Part shown: piece after piece, positions 1 to 6,461 of the stretch | How the letters are laid out: every line of letters starts with the position of its first letter | How positions within the stretch are numbered: the first letter of the stretch is position 1 | From: Thermoplasmata archaeon | GTDB taxonomy: Archaea > Thermoplasmatota > Thermoplasmata > Thermoplasmatales > Thermoplasmataceae | DNA length: 9,002 nucleotides | Direction of reading: 5' to 3' | NCBI GenBank assembly: GCA_021819605.1 | Contig: JAKAQT010000063.1 | Coordinates: 1 to 9,002 of the forward strand | The notes under the pieces: model-generated | What the model saw: the letters and a program-made list of their open reading frames with translations, nothing else | The model's database searches: none | What the model was told of the DNA's origin: nothing | Program-made: the position numbers and the translations under genes

Positions 1-1
1 G

Positions 2-136
2 GACATGTGGGTTGGCTTCAATCCCACAATGGTTGAATTCGGCAAGAAGATATGCCGCCCGGTTGGGCCAAGATGCAGCGAATGCCTGATCAACAGCATC
101 TGTGAATATGGAAAGAAAAAATTGAAAAAGAAATAG
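2..136 (+). CDS. nth: Endonuclease III, C-terminal fragment (5' end outside window)
   Basis: This is the last 44 codons of an endonuclease III-type DNA glycosylase/AP lyase, which removes oxidised pyrimidines in base excision repair. The frame is open from base 2 to a TAG at 134-136. The visible part contains the FeS-cluster loop with four cysteines spaced C-X6-C-X2-C-X5-C (CRPVGPRC, then SEC, then LINSIC), the classic [4Fe-4S] signature at the C-terminus of the Nth/MutY family. Just before it is a stretch (VEFGKKIC) typical of the helix leading into the cluster. The catalytic Lys and Asp lie upstream, outside the window. The tail is lysine-rich. The gene ends two bases before the stop of the convergent reductase gene. 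The paralogue (Nth versus a MutY- or OGG-like member) cannot be fully settled from the tail, but Nth is the usual assignment. Confidence 0.88.
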   Translation, partial: DMWVGFNPTMVEFGKKICRPVGPRCSECLINSICEYGKKKLKKK

Positions 137-138
137 GA

Positions 139-1584
139 TCAGACAGGGTTAGGCTTGAACCTCTCCTTGGCGTCCTCTATGATTGTAGTCACGGTTTTCT
201 TGAAGGGAGCAAACTCTTCAGGCGTCTTCGGATACGCATCGTAGAGGCTGTTGAATTCCTTCATCTTGCCCACAACGTAGACAAGGTTTGAGAATGCCCT
301 GAGATTTGTTGCGCCCTTTAGAACCATCTTGAACTTTGATGCAAGGCTCAGCTCCGGGATAAGCCCCAGTGTTATGTCGGATGCCTCCTTGGTTGTGAGG
401 AATGTCTTCATGCCGTAGTTCAGCACATCGTTGTTAAGGGACTGCAGGTATATCCTGAAAACCTCCATTCCAGCCGTCCTCTTGCCGTAGGCCTGGTTGT
501 AGTCAAGATTGTACTTCCAGAGGCCTTTCACGGACGTGTCATTCTCCTCTACAGCACGGACAGCATTTTCTCCAGCAAGTATTCCTGATATGAGCGCCGG
601 GCCGATTCCGCCTGCACTGATGGGATTTGGCATGACCATGCTGTCTCCTGCTCCCATGTACCCGTCGTATACCAGGCTCTCCATCTGCCTCCTGACCGAC
701 ACGGACCATATGCCCTTTCCATTGTTGTTCTTGTTGAATACCTTCAGGTTCTTGAGGGCAGGATTCCACTTCACGTAATTGTCTATGAGGGTCTGCAGGT
801 TGTCTGATCTCTTCATCTTGGCGTTCCTGATGTCCAGGCTCCTCTTCTGGACACCAAGGCCGATGTTTATCCTGTTCCCGCTCTTGGGAAAGACCCAGCC
901 GTATCCGCCGGGTGCGATCTCGTTGTTCAGGTGGATCAGCGCATTGTCGGGATCATAATACTTCAGGTCTGCATGGTCAAGATCGAATTCGTAGATGTAC
1001 CTGCCCGTTGATTCAATGTCGTCTATGTCCACTGTCCTCTCTATGTACGGGTTCTCCGGCAGGTTCCTTCTCAGCACTGTTGAAACGCCAAGGGCATCAA
1101 TTACAATCTTTGCATGGAATTCCTTCTCCTCCTTGTTCCTGTCCCTGCCATGGACTCCGACAACCTTCTTTCCATCCAGGACCGGCCCTGAAATGTCAAA
1201 CTGGCTGATGTACTCCACATCGGTCTTCCTGGCAATCTGCAGAAGCTTTGTCTCAAACTCAGGCCTGTCAAGGGTGAATCCCACTCCCTCAAACATGAAC
1301 CTTGTCTTGAGGTCTGGTGAAATTGCATAAACGCCGTCCACCCTCCGGTCAAGTTCCGGGAATCCAAATGAAACTCCCAGTTTCCTGGTAACGAAGTCTA
1401 TGTGCGATCCGGCAACTGCATCTCCGCATGTCCAGCCCCATACAGTCTTCTTCCCAACTTCCTCCTCCGTGTTCCTGTCAAGCATCAGGACCCTCTTGCC
1501 GGCCCTTGCAGCAACAGTGGCTGCAAGCATACCGGAAAGGCCTGCTCCTGCAACTATTATATCATAATTGTCCACGCTGTTCAT
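139..1584 (-). CDS. Geranylgeranyl reductase family FAD enzyme (archaeal lipid saturation)
   Basis: This 481-residue flavoprotein belongs to the digeranylgeranylglycerophospholipid reductase family, which reduces the double bonds of geranylgeranyl chains in archaeal membrane lipids at the membrane face. Seen in the sequence: an N-terminal Rossmann motif GAGLSG (13-18) with an acidic residue ending strand 2 (D36); a Cys in WTCGDA (C53) where the family has its conserved CGD-type motif; IDALG (162-166); GGYGWVFP (226-233), the family's Y-x-W-x-FP substrate-side motif; and GAGDSMVMPNPISAGG (311-326), the second FAD-binding motif. It is longer than the roughly 400-450 residues usual in the family; the excess lies in the middle and the C-terminal helical part. 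The start is ATG, with a TATA-like element about 25 bases upstream, so the mRNA may be leaderless. It is transcribed away from a second family member at 1693. Exact substrate (lipid precursor or another polyprenyl compound) is inferred from the family. Confidence 0.88.
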   Translation of the reverse strand: MNSVDNYDIIVAGAGLSGMLAATVAARAGKRVLMLDRNTEEEVGKKTVWGWTCGDAVAGSHIDFVTRKLGVSFGFPELDRRVDGVYAISPDLKTRFMFEGVGFTLDRPEFETKLLQIARKTDVEYISQFDISGPVLDGKKVVGVHGRDRNKEEKEFHAKIVIDALGVSTVLRRNLPENPYIERTVDIDDIESTGRYIYEFDLDHADLKYYDPDNALIHLNNEIAPGGYGWVFPKSGNRINIGLGVQKRSLDIRNAKMKRSDNLQTLIDNYVKWNPALKNLKVFNKNNNGKGIWSVSVRRQMESLVYDGYMGAGDSMVMPNPISAGGIGPALISGILAGENAVRAVEENDTSVKGLWKYNLDYNQAYGKRTAGMEVFRIYLQSLNNDVLNYGMKTFLTTKEASDITLGLIPELSLASKFKMVLKGATNLRAFSNLVYVVGKMKEFNSLYDAYPKTPEEFAPFKKTVTTIIEDAKERFKPNPV

Positions 1585-1603
1585 GAAAATCGACTACTGC
1601 CTG

Positions 1604-1611
1604 AGTATATG
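1604..1611 (-). promoter_or_regulatory. TATA-like element for the geranylgeranyl reductase gene
   Basis: On the minus strand this reads CATATACT and lies about 20-27 bases before the ATG at 1584. That spacing would place transcription initiation at or very near the start codon, as in leaderless archaeal genes. A second AT-rich run at 1617-1632 lies further out and could serve the plus-strand gene starting at 1693. The call rests on position and composition only. Confidence 0.4.
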
Positions 1612-1692
1612 GCACCATATTTAAAATTTATTTGATCCGGCCGGAGAGACAGAATCAATGAAAAACAAAATGAGACCAGACGCATTAGGTTG

Positions 1693-2817
1693 ATGTTGCC
1701 TGACTGCATCATAATCGGCGGTGGCCCATCCGGGGCAGTGATTTCAGGGATTCTCCAGAAGCGCGGCTTCGCCACGGCAATCGTTGACATGAGGATGGAG
1801 ATCGGTGCTCCCATGACCTGCGATGATCTGGTGAACATTAACGATATCCGATCTGCAGGGGCAAATCCGGATGAAATGCCCATTGAGGCACTTGATGGTG
1901 TTGAAATCACCTGCGGATCTGCATCCATGGCAATGAGCGCATCTGGAAGGAGTGGTGATGCTTTCAATGCCGCTGTTGAGACAGACAGGCTTAAAAAGGA
2001 GATCACGGCACTTGCTGCGCTGGGAGGCTCGGATATTCACATCAGGTCAAGAGCAGAAGCCGTTTCACTGGACAGCCACGGTGACTTTGAAGTCATGGTC
2101 AGGGCCGGCTCCCGCCAGGAACTCCTAAAATCGCGTTTCCTGGTGCTGGCTGGCGGATCATGGGACAGCACACCTGCCTTTGCCGGCCGGAAGCCGCTGC
2201 AGAACACTGTCCGGACGGGTTTCAGCTATGGCAGGACAGTCTCCCGGGCAGGCGAAAGCAAGATGGCATCCATGGCCTTCAGCGGTGGTGATCGTTGCAT
2301 CAAAATTGAAAACCCTGTTCCAGGAGGCTTCCATGATTCATTATGCCTGATGCCGGGTGGGCCTGAAATAAGCGTTGCTAATGCTACAATATTATCAGGA
2401 GCAGTTGCTGCGGGACAGAGGTTCCTGGCCATACCCGCTTCGCCTGTGCCGGAATTCGGAGGGGGCATTGTTGCGGGCCTGCAATCCGGCCTCTGGAATC
2501 CAGTCTTCTCCTCTGCGTTTCACCAGTCCGTAACCACGGCTGGGCTTGCGGCAGAATGCATAACCGGACAGCTTGAAGGCAGGATAGAAAATGCTGTGCA
2601 GAAATACACGGAAAGATTCTGGGCGGAGCTTGCATCCTCTTTGAGGGACGAATTCCTCCTCTACGGCGAGCTCATGAAAGCACAGCCCCACGAAATTGAG
2701 AAATTCATCAATGAGCTTGCTGCGGTGGACTATTCAGAAATATCGGTTGCTGAGATTGAAAGGCGGATGCGCATGGATATTGGTGGGCTTATTGACCTCC
2801 TTAACGAGGGTCACTGA
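1693..2817 (+). CDS. Diverged geranylgeranyl reductase-like FAD-dependent oxidoreductase
   Basis: A 374-residue flavoprotein related to the neighbouring reductase (COG0644-like). It starts with a dinucleotide-binding strand and GGGPSG (9-14), has an acidic residue after strand 2 (D32), and has APMTCDDLV with a Cys (C43) in the place of the family's CGD motif. The second FAD motif is degraded: the expected G-D-A/S is not seen. Only the later part, with NP at 269-270 followed by FSSAFHQS and TAGLAAE, keeps the pattern of the helix after that motif. No Y-x-W-x-FP motif was found. It may therefore have another substrate, or bind FAD differently. ATG 1693 was chosen because AGGT just upstream can act as a ribosome site; an in-frame TTG at 1690 is possible. 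An 11-codon reading frame (1658-1693) ends in TGATG overlapping this start. The stop overlaps the convergent srp54 stop region by 7 bases. Function unknown beyond family. Confidence 0.75.
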   Translation: MLPDCIIIGGGPSGAVISGILQKRGFATAIVDMRMEIGAPMTCDDLVNINDIRSAGANPDEMPIEALDGVEITCGSASMAMSASGRSGDAFNAAVETDRLKKEITALAALGGSDIHIRSRAEAVSLDSHGDFEVMVRAGSRQELLKSRFLVLAGGSWDSTPAFAGRKPLQNTVRTGFSYGRTVSRAGESKMASMAFSGGDRCIKIENPVPGGFHDSLCLMPGGPEISVANATILSGAVAAGQRFLAIPASPVPEFGGGIVAGLQSGLWNPVFSSAFHQSVTTAGLAAECITGQLEGRIENAVQKYTERFWAELASSLRDEFLLYGELMKAQPHEIEKFINELAAVDYSEISVAEIERRMRMDIGGLIDLLNEGH

Positions 2818-4181
2818 AGGCCCTCGAGATTCTCCAGGCCGAAATTACCGGCCTTTATCTGGTTCCTCATGAGTTTCTTGAAACCACGGTTGCCCTTCAT
2901 GGCCTTGAGGTTGTTCTTCATGGCCTTGAACTCCCTCAGGAGGTTCCTCACATCAGTTTCCTCCCTGCCTGAACCCTTTGCTATCCTGATTATGCGCTTT
3001 GCGTTTATCTCGTCGGGGTGCTCCAGCTCGTAGAATGTCATTGAATCCATGATGACACGGTAGTTGTTCAGCTTGTCCTGGGCATTGTCCAGGTCCTCGG
3101 CACCGATCTTTCCTCCGCCTGGGATTTTTGCCAGTGGCAGGGCATCGAACATCTTCCTCATTATACCGGGCTGTGCAAACTTCTCCCAGATCTCGTACAT
3201 GTCCTTAAGGTTGAATTTCCCTGACATGAGGCGGTTCATTGATTCCTCCGCCTCCTCCTCTGTTATCTCTGTTTCCTGGAATGCCTCCAGAAGTGTTTCC
3301 AGATCCCCCAGGCCAAGCAGGCGTGACAGGAACTTCTTTGCGTTGAATACCTCCAGATCATCCATGTGCTCCCCTGTACCTATGAAATACACGGGTGCGT
3401 GGATATCTGCAACAGCACTGAGGGCTCCTCCACCCTTCCCGGTGCCATCCATCTTGGTGATTATGACGCCGGTTATCCCCACGGCATCGTTTATTGCCTT
3501 TGCCTGGGGACCTGCCTGCTGCCCTATGGTGGCGTCCATTACAAGCAGGACCTCCTTTGGCTGGAATTTCTTCTTTATTTCCGTGATCTCGTCAATGAGT
3601 TCCTGATTCAGTGAATCCCTGCCACTGGTATCGATGATCTTCACCTTGAGGTCCTTGAGCTGGTCCAGGCCGTTACTTATTATCCTGACCGGGTTCTTCT
3701 GCCCCTTCTCGCCATAGAACGGGACATTCACCTGCTTTGCAACCTGTTCCAGCTGATCGTAAGCTCCTGGCCTGTGGACATCTGCGGCGATGAGCCCAAC
3801 ACTGAGCCCTTTCCTGTGGAAAAATTTGGCAAGCTTGCCAGCGCTGGTGGTCTTGCCCTGGCCATAGAGACCAGCGAGCATTATGGTCTGCTCACCAAGT
3901 TCTATCTTGGAATCCTCCCCCAGGATCTTCAGGAGTTCCTCATAGATGATCTTGATCATAAAATCCTGCTCTGTCATGCCAGCAGGAGGCTTTTCCTCGG
4001 TGGCCCTGCGTTCAAGGGTGGATGAAAGATTCAAAACCAGCTTGACATTCACGTCAGCCTTCAGCAATGCCCTCTGAAGTTCCTTGGAGACCTCCTTTAT
4101 TGTCTCCTTGTCAATGTAGCTTGCACGGGATATCTTTCGTATTGTCTCCCTGAGCGATCCGGCCAGCCCTTCAAGAACCAT
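2811..4181 (-). CDS. srp54: Signal recognition particle 54 kDa protein (SRP54/Ffh GTPase)
   Basis: This is the GTPase and signal-sequence-binding subunit of the signal recognition particle, which delivers ribosomes making membrane and secreted proteins to the FtsY receptor. The 456 residues match the usual archaeal length. Domains in order: N-terminal helical bundle (about 1-95); G domain (about 96-295) with GLYGQGKTT (104-112, P-loop), DVHRPGA (134-140), DTSGRD (184-189), QQAGPQA (221-227), TKMDGTGKGGGAL (242-254) and IGTGEHMDDLEVFN (267-280); and the M domain (about 300-440) with a methionine-rich groove region and the 7S RNA-binding segment containing GSGREETDV and NLL. The P-loop uses GQGK rather than GSGK, a variant I believe occurs in other archaeal SRP54 proteins. 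A GTGAT sequence before the ATG can pair with the 16S anti-Shine-Dalgarno. It lies 32 bases behind tfs and is probably co-transcribed with it. Confidence 0.97.
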   Translation of the reverse strand: MVLEGLAGSLRETIRKISRASYIDKETIKEVSKELQRALLKADVNVKLVLNLSSTLERRATEEKPPAGMTEQDFMIKIIYEELLKILGEDSKIELGEQTIMLAGLYGQGKTTSAGKLAKFFHRKGLSVGLIAADVHRPGAYDQLEQVAKQVNVPFYGEKGQKNPVRIISNGLDQLKDLKVKIIDTSGRDSLNQELIDEITEIKKKFQPKEVLLVMDATIGQQAGPQAKAINDAVGITGVIITKMDGTGKGGGALSAVADIHAPVYFIGTGEHMDDLEVFNAKKFLSRLLGLGDLETLLEAFQETEITEEEAEESMNRLMSGKFNLKDMYEIWEKFAQPGIMRKMFDALPLAKIPGGGKIGAEDLDNAQDKLNNYRVIMDSMTFYELEHPDEINAKRIIRIAKGSGREETDVRNLLREFKAMKNNLKAMKGNRGFKKLMRNQIKAGNFGLENLEGLQ

Positions 4182-4213
4182 TAGGCATCACAGGTAGAAA
4201 TGAATTCAAGGAT

Positions 4214-4519
4214 TTAATATTCTCTCCACCTGTAGCCGCATTCCTCGCAGGTGTAGAACTTCGTTTCAGGTTCATCTGCAGACCTGGTCTGCTTCAGGAG
4301 ATAATATGCACCCTTGTGATGGCATTTTGGGCAGACTGCGTCAGAATCCAGAGGTTCAGCATTCTTCTCCTCCTTGATCATTATTACCTCCTTGGCTGCG
4401 GAGGTACTTACTATCTTGCCTGACTTGCCAGTGCCGGCCGTCTGGGTGTACCCGCAATTGGTGCAGACCATCTTTCCGTTTGAGGGTGTCATAAGTGAAC
4501 CGCATTTAGGACAGAACAT
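4214..4519 (-). CDS. tfs: Transcription factor S (TFS, RNA polymerase transcript-cleavage factor)
   Basis: This 101-residue protein is archaeal TFS, the homologue of the Rpb9 N-domain and TFIIS C-domain. It stimulates RNA polymerase to cleave backtracked transcripts. Seen: an N-terminal zinc ribbon (CPKC at 3-6 and CTNC at 19-22), a linker rich in Ser, Ala and Lys, and a C-terminal zinc ribbon (CPKC, then CEEC) carrying TRSADEPET. The D-E pair in this loop is the catalytic acidic dipeptide that reaches the polymerase active site. The ending YRWREY is typical of the family. Because the acidic pair is intact, this should be an active cleavage factor rather than an inhibitory paralogue of the kind known in some archaea. 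A TATA box 24-31 bases upstream implies a leaderless transcript, probably continuing into srp54. Confidence 0.96.
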   Translation of the reverse strand: MFCPKCGSLMTPSNGKMVCTNCGYTQTAGTGKSGKIVSTSAAKEVIMIKEEKNAEPLDSDAVCPKCHHKGAYYLLKQTRSADEPETKFYTCEECGYRWREY

Positions 4520-4542
4520 AGAAAGGATGAATTCCGAGATAG

Positions 4543-4550
4543 TATATATA
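4543..4550 (-). promoter_or_regulatory. TATA box of the tfs-srp54 transcription unit
   Basis: TATATATA lies 24 to 31 bases before the tfs ATG on the minus strand, so initiation should fall at the start codon itself (leaderless). This is the clearest protein-gene promoter on the left half of the window. Confidence 0.65.
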
Positions 4551-4628
4551 CATTGACCTTTACAAATTGCTTAATTCCTGTAAGCTGTTGTACAAAAATG
4601 ATAATTACCACTTTGAATATTGTCAGGC

Positions 4629-5051
4629 ATGGCAAAATTTGACGAGGAACATATTCCGGAAATTCTGGAACGGTACAAGACGGTGGCAGTTGTTGGCATC
4701 TCCGATAAGCCTGACAGAGACAGCTACAGGGTCGCTGAATACCTGAAACAGTCCGGATATAACATACTGCCGGTGAATCCCACATTTGATCAATGGCTGG
4801 GCATAAAGGCATATAGGGACCTTTCATCCATTCCAAGGGATGTCAGGGTTGACATAGTGGATGTCTTCCGGAAGCCTGATGCAGCAATGCAGGTCGTGGA
4901 AGAAGCCCTGAAGCTGAAACCTGCCGTCATATGGCTTCAGGAAGGGGTTGTGAACCCGGAGGCGGCTGAACTTGCGAAATCGCATGGCATCCAAGTAGTG
5001 ATGGACCGCTGCATGATGAAAGAGCACAGGAAATTCCACAGCAAAGCATAA
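4629..5051 (+). CDS. CoA-binding domain protein (YccU/COG1832 type)
   Basis: A 140-residue single-domain protein of the YccU-type CoA-binding family, which has a Rossmann fold like the N-terminal domain of the succinyl-CoA synthetase alpha subunit. Seen: TVAVVGISDKPDRDSYRV (18-35), matching the family's V-G-x-S-x-K-P-x-R-x-S-Y core, then YLKQSGYNILPVNP (38-51), then IVDVFRKPD and the late segment with VIWLQEGV and VMDRCMM. All are conserved blocks in order, and the length is normal. The biochemical role of the family is not established; CoA binding is inferred from the fold. ATG 4629 was chosen; an in-frame TTG at 4620 would add three residues and has no better support. Transcription is divergent from tfs. 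The stop codon overlaps the AT-rich promoter element of the following tRNA gene. Another CoA-linked gene, coaA, lies about 2.9 kb downstream but is not in the same operon. Confidence 0.9.
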   Translation: MAKFDEEHIPEILERYKTVAVVGISDKPDRDSYRVAEYLKQSGYNILPVNPTFDQWLGIKAYRDLSSIPRDVRVDIVDVFRKPDAAMQVVEEALKLKPAVIWLQEGVVNPEAAELAKSHGIQVVMDRCMMKEHRKFHSKA

Positions 5052-5058
5052 AAATCTT
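5048..5058 (+). promoter_or_regulatory. Box A (TATA) of the tRNA-Ser gene
   Basis: ATAAAAATCTT lies about 25-35 bases before the first base of the tRNA, the normal archaeal box A distance. It overlaps the stop codon of the preceding CoA-binding protein gene, so tRNA promoter and upstream coding end share bases. Confidence 0.5.
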
Positions 5059-5082
5059 AACCGGAAGTCCCATACACATTGG

Positions 5083-5165
5083 GTCGGGGTAGCCTAGCCT
5101 GGTAAGGCGATAGACTCGAGATCTATTGCTCTTGTAGCTCGGGAGTTCGAATCTCCCCCCCGGCG
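5083..5165 (+). tRNA. tRNA-Ser, anticodon CGA (reads UCG)
   Basis: The sequence folds by eye into a complete class II tRNA. Acceptor stem: 5083-5089 pairs with 5158-5164, with one G-U pair, and G5165 is the discriminator (usual for serine). D-stem: GCC 5092-5094 with GGC 5106-5108, and GG in the loop. Anticodon stem: ATAGA 5110-5114 with TCTAT 5122-5126; loop CTCGAGA puts CGA at 5117-5119. Long variable arm: 5127-5140, with GCT pairing AGC. T-arm: GGGAG 5141-5145 with CTCCC 5153-5157 around TTCGAAT. The long variable arm together with the CGA anticodon identifies serine. CCA is not encoded and there is no intron. A T-rich stretch follows at 5177. Confidence 0.95.
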
Positions 5166-5176
5166 TTACTCCACAA

Positions 5177-5181
5177 TTTTT
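5177..5181 (+). terminator. T-run after tRNA-Ser
   Basis: Five consecutive T residues lie 12 bases beyond the end of the tRNA. Archaeal RNA polymerase often terminates on such oligo-T runs without a hairpin, so this is a plausible end of the tRNA transcript. The call rests on sequence only. Confidence 0.35.
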
Positions 5182-5203
5182 GATCTATTATCAAGGCACA
5201 CCA

Positions 5204-5228
5204 CAATATTCACGAAACGAAAATATTG
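5204..5228. repeat. Inverted repeat with 7-bp arms in the tRNA-flanking gap
   Basis: CAATATT at 5204-5210 is exactly complementary in reverse to AATATTG at 5222-5228, across an 11-base spacer. A second outer pair, GCAC (5196-5199) and GTGC (5236-5239), adds weak further pairing. It lies about 130-150 bases before the ribbon-helix-helix gene, in AT-rich DNA with no coding potential. It could be a protein-binding palindrome, a hairpin, or chance in an AT-rich stretch. Confidence 0.4.
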
Positions 5229-5304
5229 CATTGAAGTGCTATTCCAGCCAATTTTCTTTGTGGCTTTAGAGGCCAGGGGTGGGAAACGATACAAGAGTTG
5301 AATT

Positions 5305-5324
5305 GTAATGTAAAGTAATGTAAA
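5305..5324 (+). repeat. Perfect tandem 10-bp repeat next to the TATA box (possible operator)
   Basis: GTAATGTAAA occurs twice back to back (5305-5314 and 5315-5324), immediately followed by the TATA element of the next gene. The 10-bp period is about one turn of the helix, so two protein dimers would sit on the same face. Ribbon-helix-helix repressors commonly bind tandem sites of this kind in their own promoters, and the first gene downstream looks like such a protein. The repeat is seen directly; the operator role is inference. Confidence 0.55.
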
Positions 5325-5333
5325 TGTATATAT
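5325..5333 (+). promoter_or_regulatory. TATA box of the ribbon-helix-helix/membrane protein operon
   Basis: TGTATATAT is centred about 27 bases before the ATG at 5356, so the transcript should start at the start codon (leaderless). It is directly abutted upstream by the tandem 10-bp repeat, which would overlap the TFB recognition element position. A protein bound there could block or assist initiation. Confidence 0.6.
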
Positions 5334-5355
5334 CCAAATTCACAATTTCATACAC

Positions 5356-5652
5356 ATGTCAAAAATAGGATTGAAAATAGAGCCAGAAACTTATGAGAGG
5401 CTGAAGTGGCTTAAAACAAGATTTGACTTTGTTTACGAGACCAATATGACATGGGATGAACTTTTCCAGGCAATTGTAAAGGACAGTTTGCTCATTCTAG
5501 CCCAGGACCTTAAAAATCTGAGAAATGGAGAAATAACCGTAAATGAAATTCTGAGCTTATTAAGCGGATCAGATCAGAGCATAAACGAGGAACTTAAAAG
5601 CCACATGGCTAAATCGGGATTGATTTCCCGCAGTGATTTTTCCACACAGTGA
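5356..5652 (+). CDS. Small ribbon-helix-helix-like protein, probable autoregulator
   Basis: A 98-residue acidic protein I do not recognise as a named family. Its first half has the layout of a ribbon-helix-helix DNA-binding domain: a short strand with alternating hydrophobics (KIGLKIE, 3-9), then PETYERLKWLKTRF (helix A, about 10-23), a short linker, and MTWDELFQAIVKDSLLIL (helix B, about 31-48). The T-W-D-E-L start of the second helix resembles archaeal VapB-type antitoxins and small regulators. The C-terminal half is polar, probably helical, and has no clear domain. The start is ATG with a well-placed TATA box and a tandem repeat upstream. It is followed nine bases later by a membrane protein gene, so the two are almost certainly co-transcribed. 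Codons are more AT-rich than in the flanking housekeeping genes. A DNA-binding role is inferred from the pattern, not proven. Confidence 0.7.
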   Translation: MSKIGLKIEPETYERLKWLKTRFDFVYETNMTWDELFQAIVKDSLLILAQDLKNLRNGEITVNEILSLLSGSDQSINEELKSHMAKSGLISRSDFSTQ

Positions 5653-5661
5653 GGGTTTTCA

Positions 5662-6360
5662 ATGACAGAGCAGGAGAAGCCGAAGATAACAATTACATTT
5701 ACTGAAAGAAGAAGAAATCTGAGTTTGAACCAGATGAAGAAACTGGGCAAGTATTACCTGATAGTGATAATTGCAGTGGCGGCCCCGGAAGTAGTTCTGG
5801 ATTTGACAGGCTCAGTCATATTTGGTTTTTCTGAAGCTTTAGTGGACTTTTTTGTTCTGACATTTTCTCTTATTGCCCTGTTATTTTTCACTGTGCCTAT
5901 CATGCATACACAGTCATACAAGAGGAGATCACTGGCCGTTTTGAAAGTTGGAGCCTGCCTTCTGGGAATACAGATAATAGCTCTCGTAATCTTTTACTTT
6001 GCCTTCCCTGATCTCCTGCCCTTAGTTTATTTCGAGGTTTTTATTGTTTCTGAAATTGCGTATCAGATGGCTTTTATTTTCCTTACGAGAAGATATAAGT
6101 TTAACAGAAAATTTTTCTCGGTTCAGATACAGAATGGGATAAAAATAAGGAAAGGTTTAGACGGTTATGTTGAAAGTATTGAGAGATCGGATTTTATGAC
6201 ACAGGATCTGAGAAACACCATTGAGGAGAAAATAAGAGGCAGGATAAGCGAGGAAGATTTCCTTGAGGCTATTTCCGGGCTGGAACCATCCAAAAGAGAA
6301 CTGATTATTTCCATGACCAGCGGAATTGAATCAAGGCTTAGAAAAAAATACAGATGGTAA
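5662..6360 (+). CDS. Four-helix integral membrane protein of unknown function
   Basis: This 232-residue protein has no family I can name. Residues 1-30 are charged and basic (TERRRN, then MKKLGK), followed by four hydrophobic segments at about 31-50, 57-80, 92-114 and 119-142, then a highly charged soluble tail of about 90 residues (143-232). By the positive-inside rule the N-terminus (RRR), the loop with YKRRS (86-90) and the tail beginning TRRYKFNRK (142-150) should be cytoplasmic. The tail contains a predicted helical stretch, EEKIRGRISEEDFLEAI (188-204), resembling a short linker or interaction segment. No catalytic motif is visible. It starts nine bases after the stop of the ribbon-helix-helix gene, with GTGAGG near the start as a weak ribosome site. 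Base composition is AT-rich like its partner. It could be a membrane effector, sensor or stress protein; none of these is shown. Confidence 0.75.
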   Translation: MTEQEKPKITITFTERRRNLSLNQMKKLGKYYLIVIIAVAAPEVVLDLTGSVIFGFSEALVDFFVLTFSLIALLFFTVPIMHTQSYKRRSLAVLKVGACLLGIQIIALVIFYFAFPDLLPLVYFEVFIVSEIAYQMAFIFLTRRYKFNRKFFSVQIQNGIKIRKGLDGYVESIERSDFMTQDLRNTIEEKIRGRISEEDFLEAISGLEPSKRELIISMTSGIESRLRKKYRW

Positions 6361-6461
6361 AAGTCCTTTGATTTGGCATATCCAGATGCTGCCTCTTGCA
6401 CAGTAGTTTGCAAATATGTTAACAATGAAATCCTGCGGACGGCGAAAAATTTTGACTGGAC

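Noticed and set aside
995..1330. 111-codon plus-strand open frame inside the geranylgeranyl reductase gene
   Set aside because: Antisense to a clear family member; composition is typical of a shadow frame and no domain is visible.
1581..2006. 141-codon minus-strand frame antisense to the second flavoprotein
   Set aside because: It overlaps the recognisable Rossmann N-terminus on the other strand and the promoter region; no motif or start signal.
3064..3606. 180-codon plus-strand open frame inside srp54
   Set aside because: It is antisense to the conserved G and M domains of SRP54, is rich in Ser and Pro as shadow frames are, and shows no motif.
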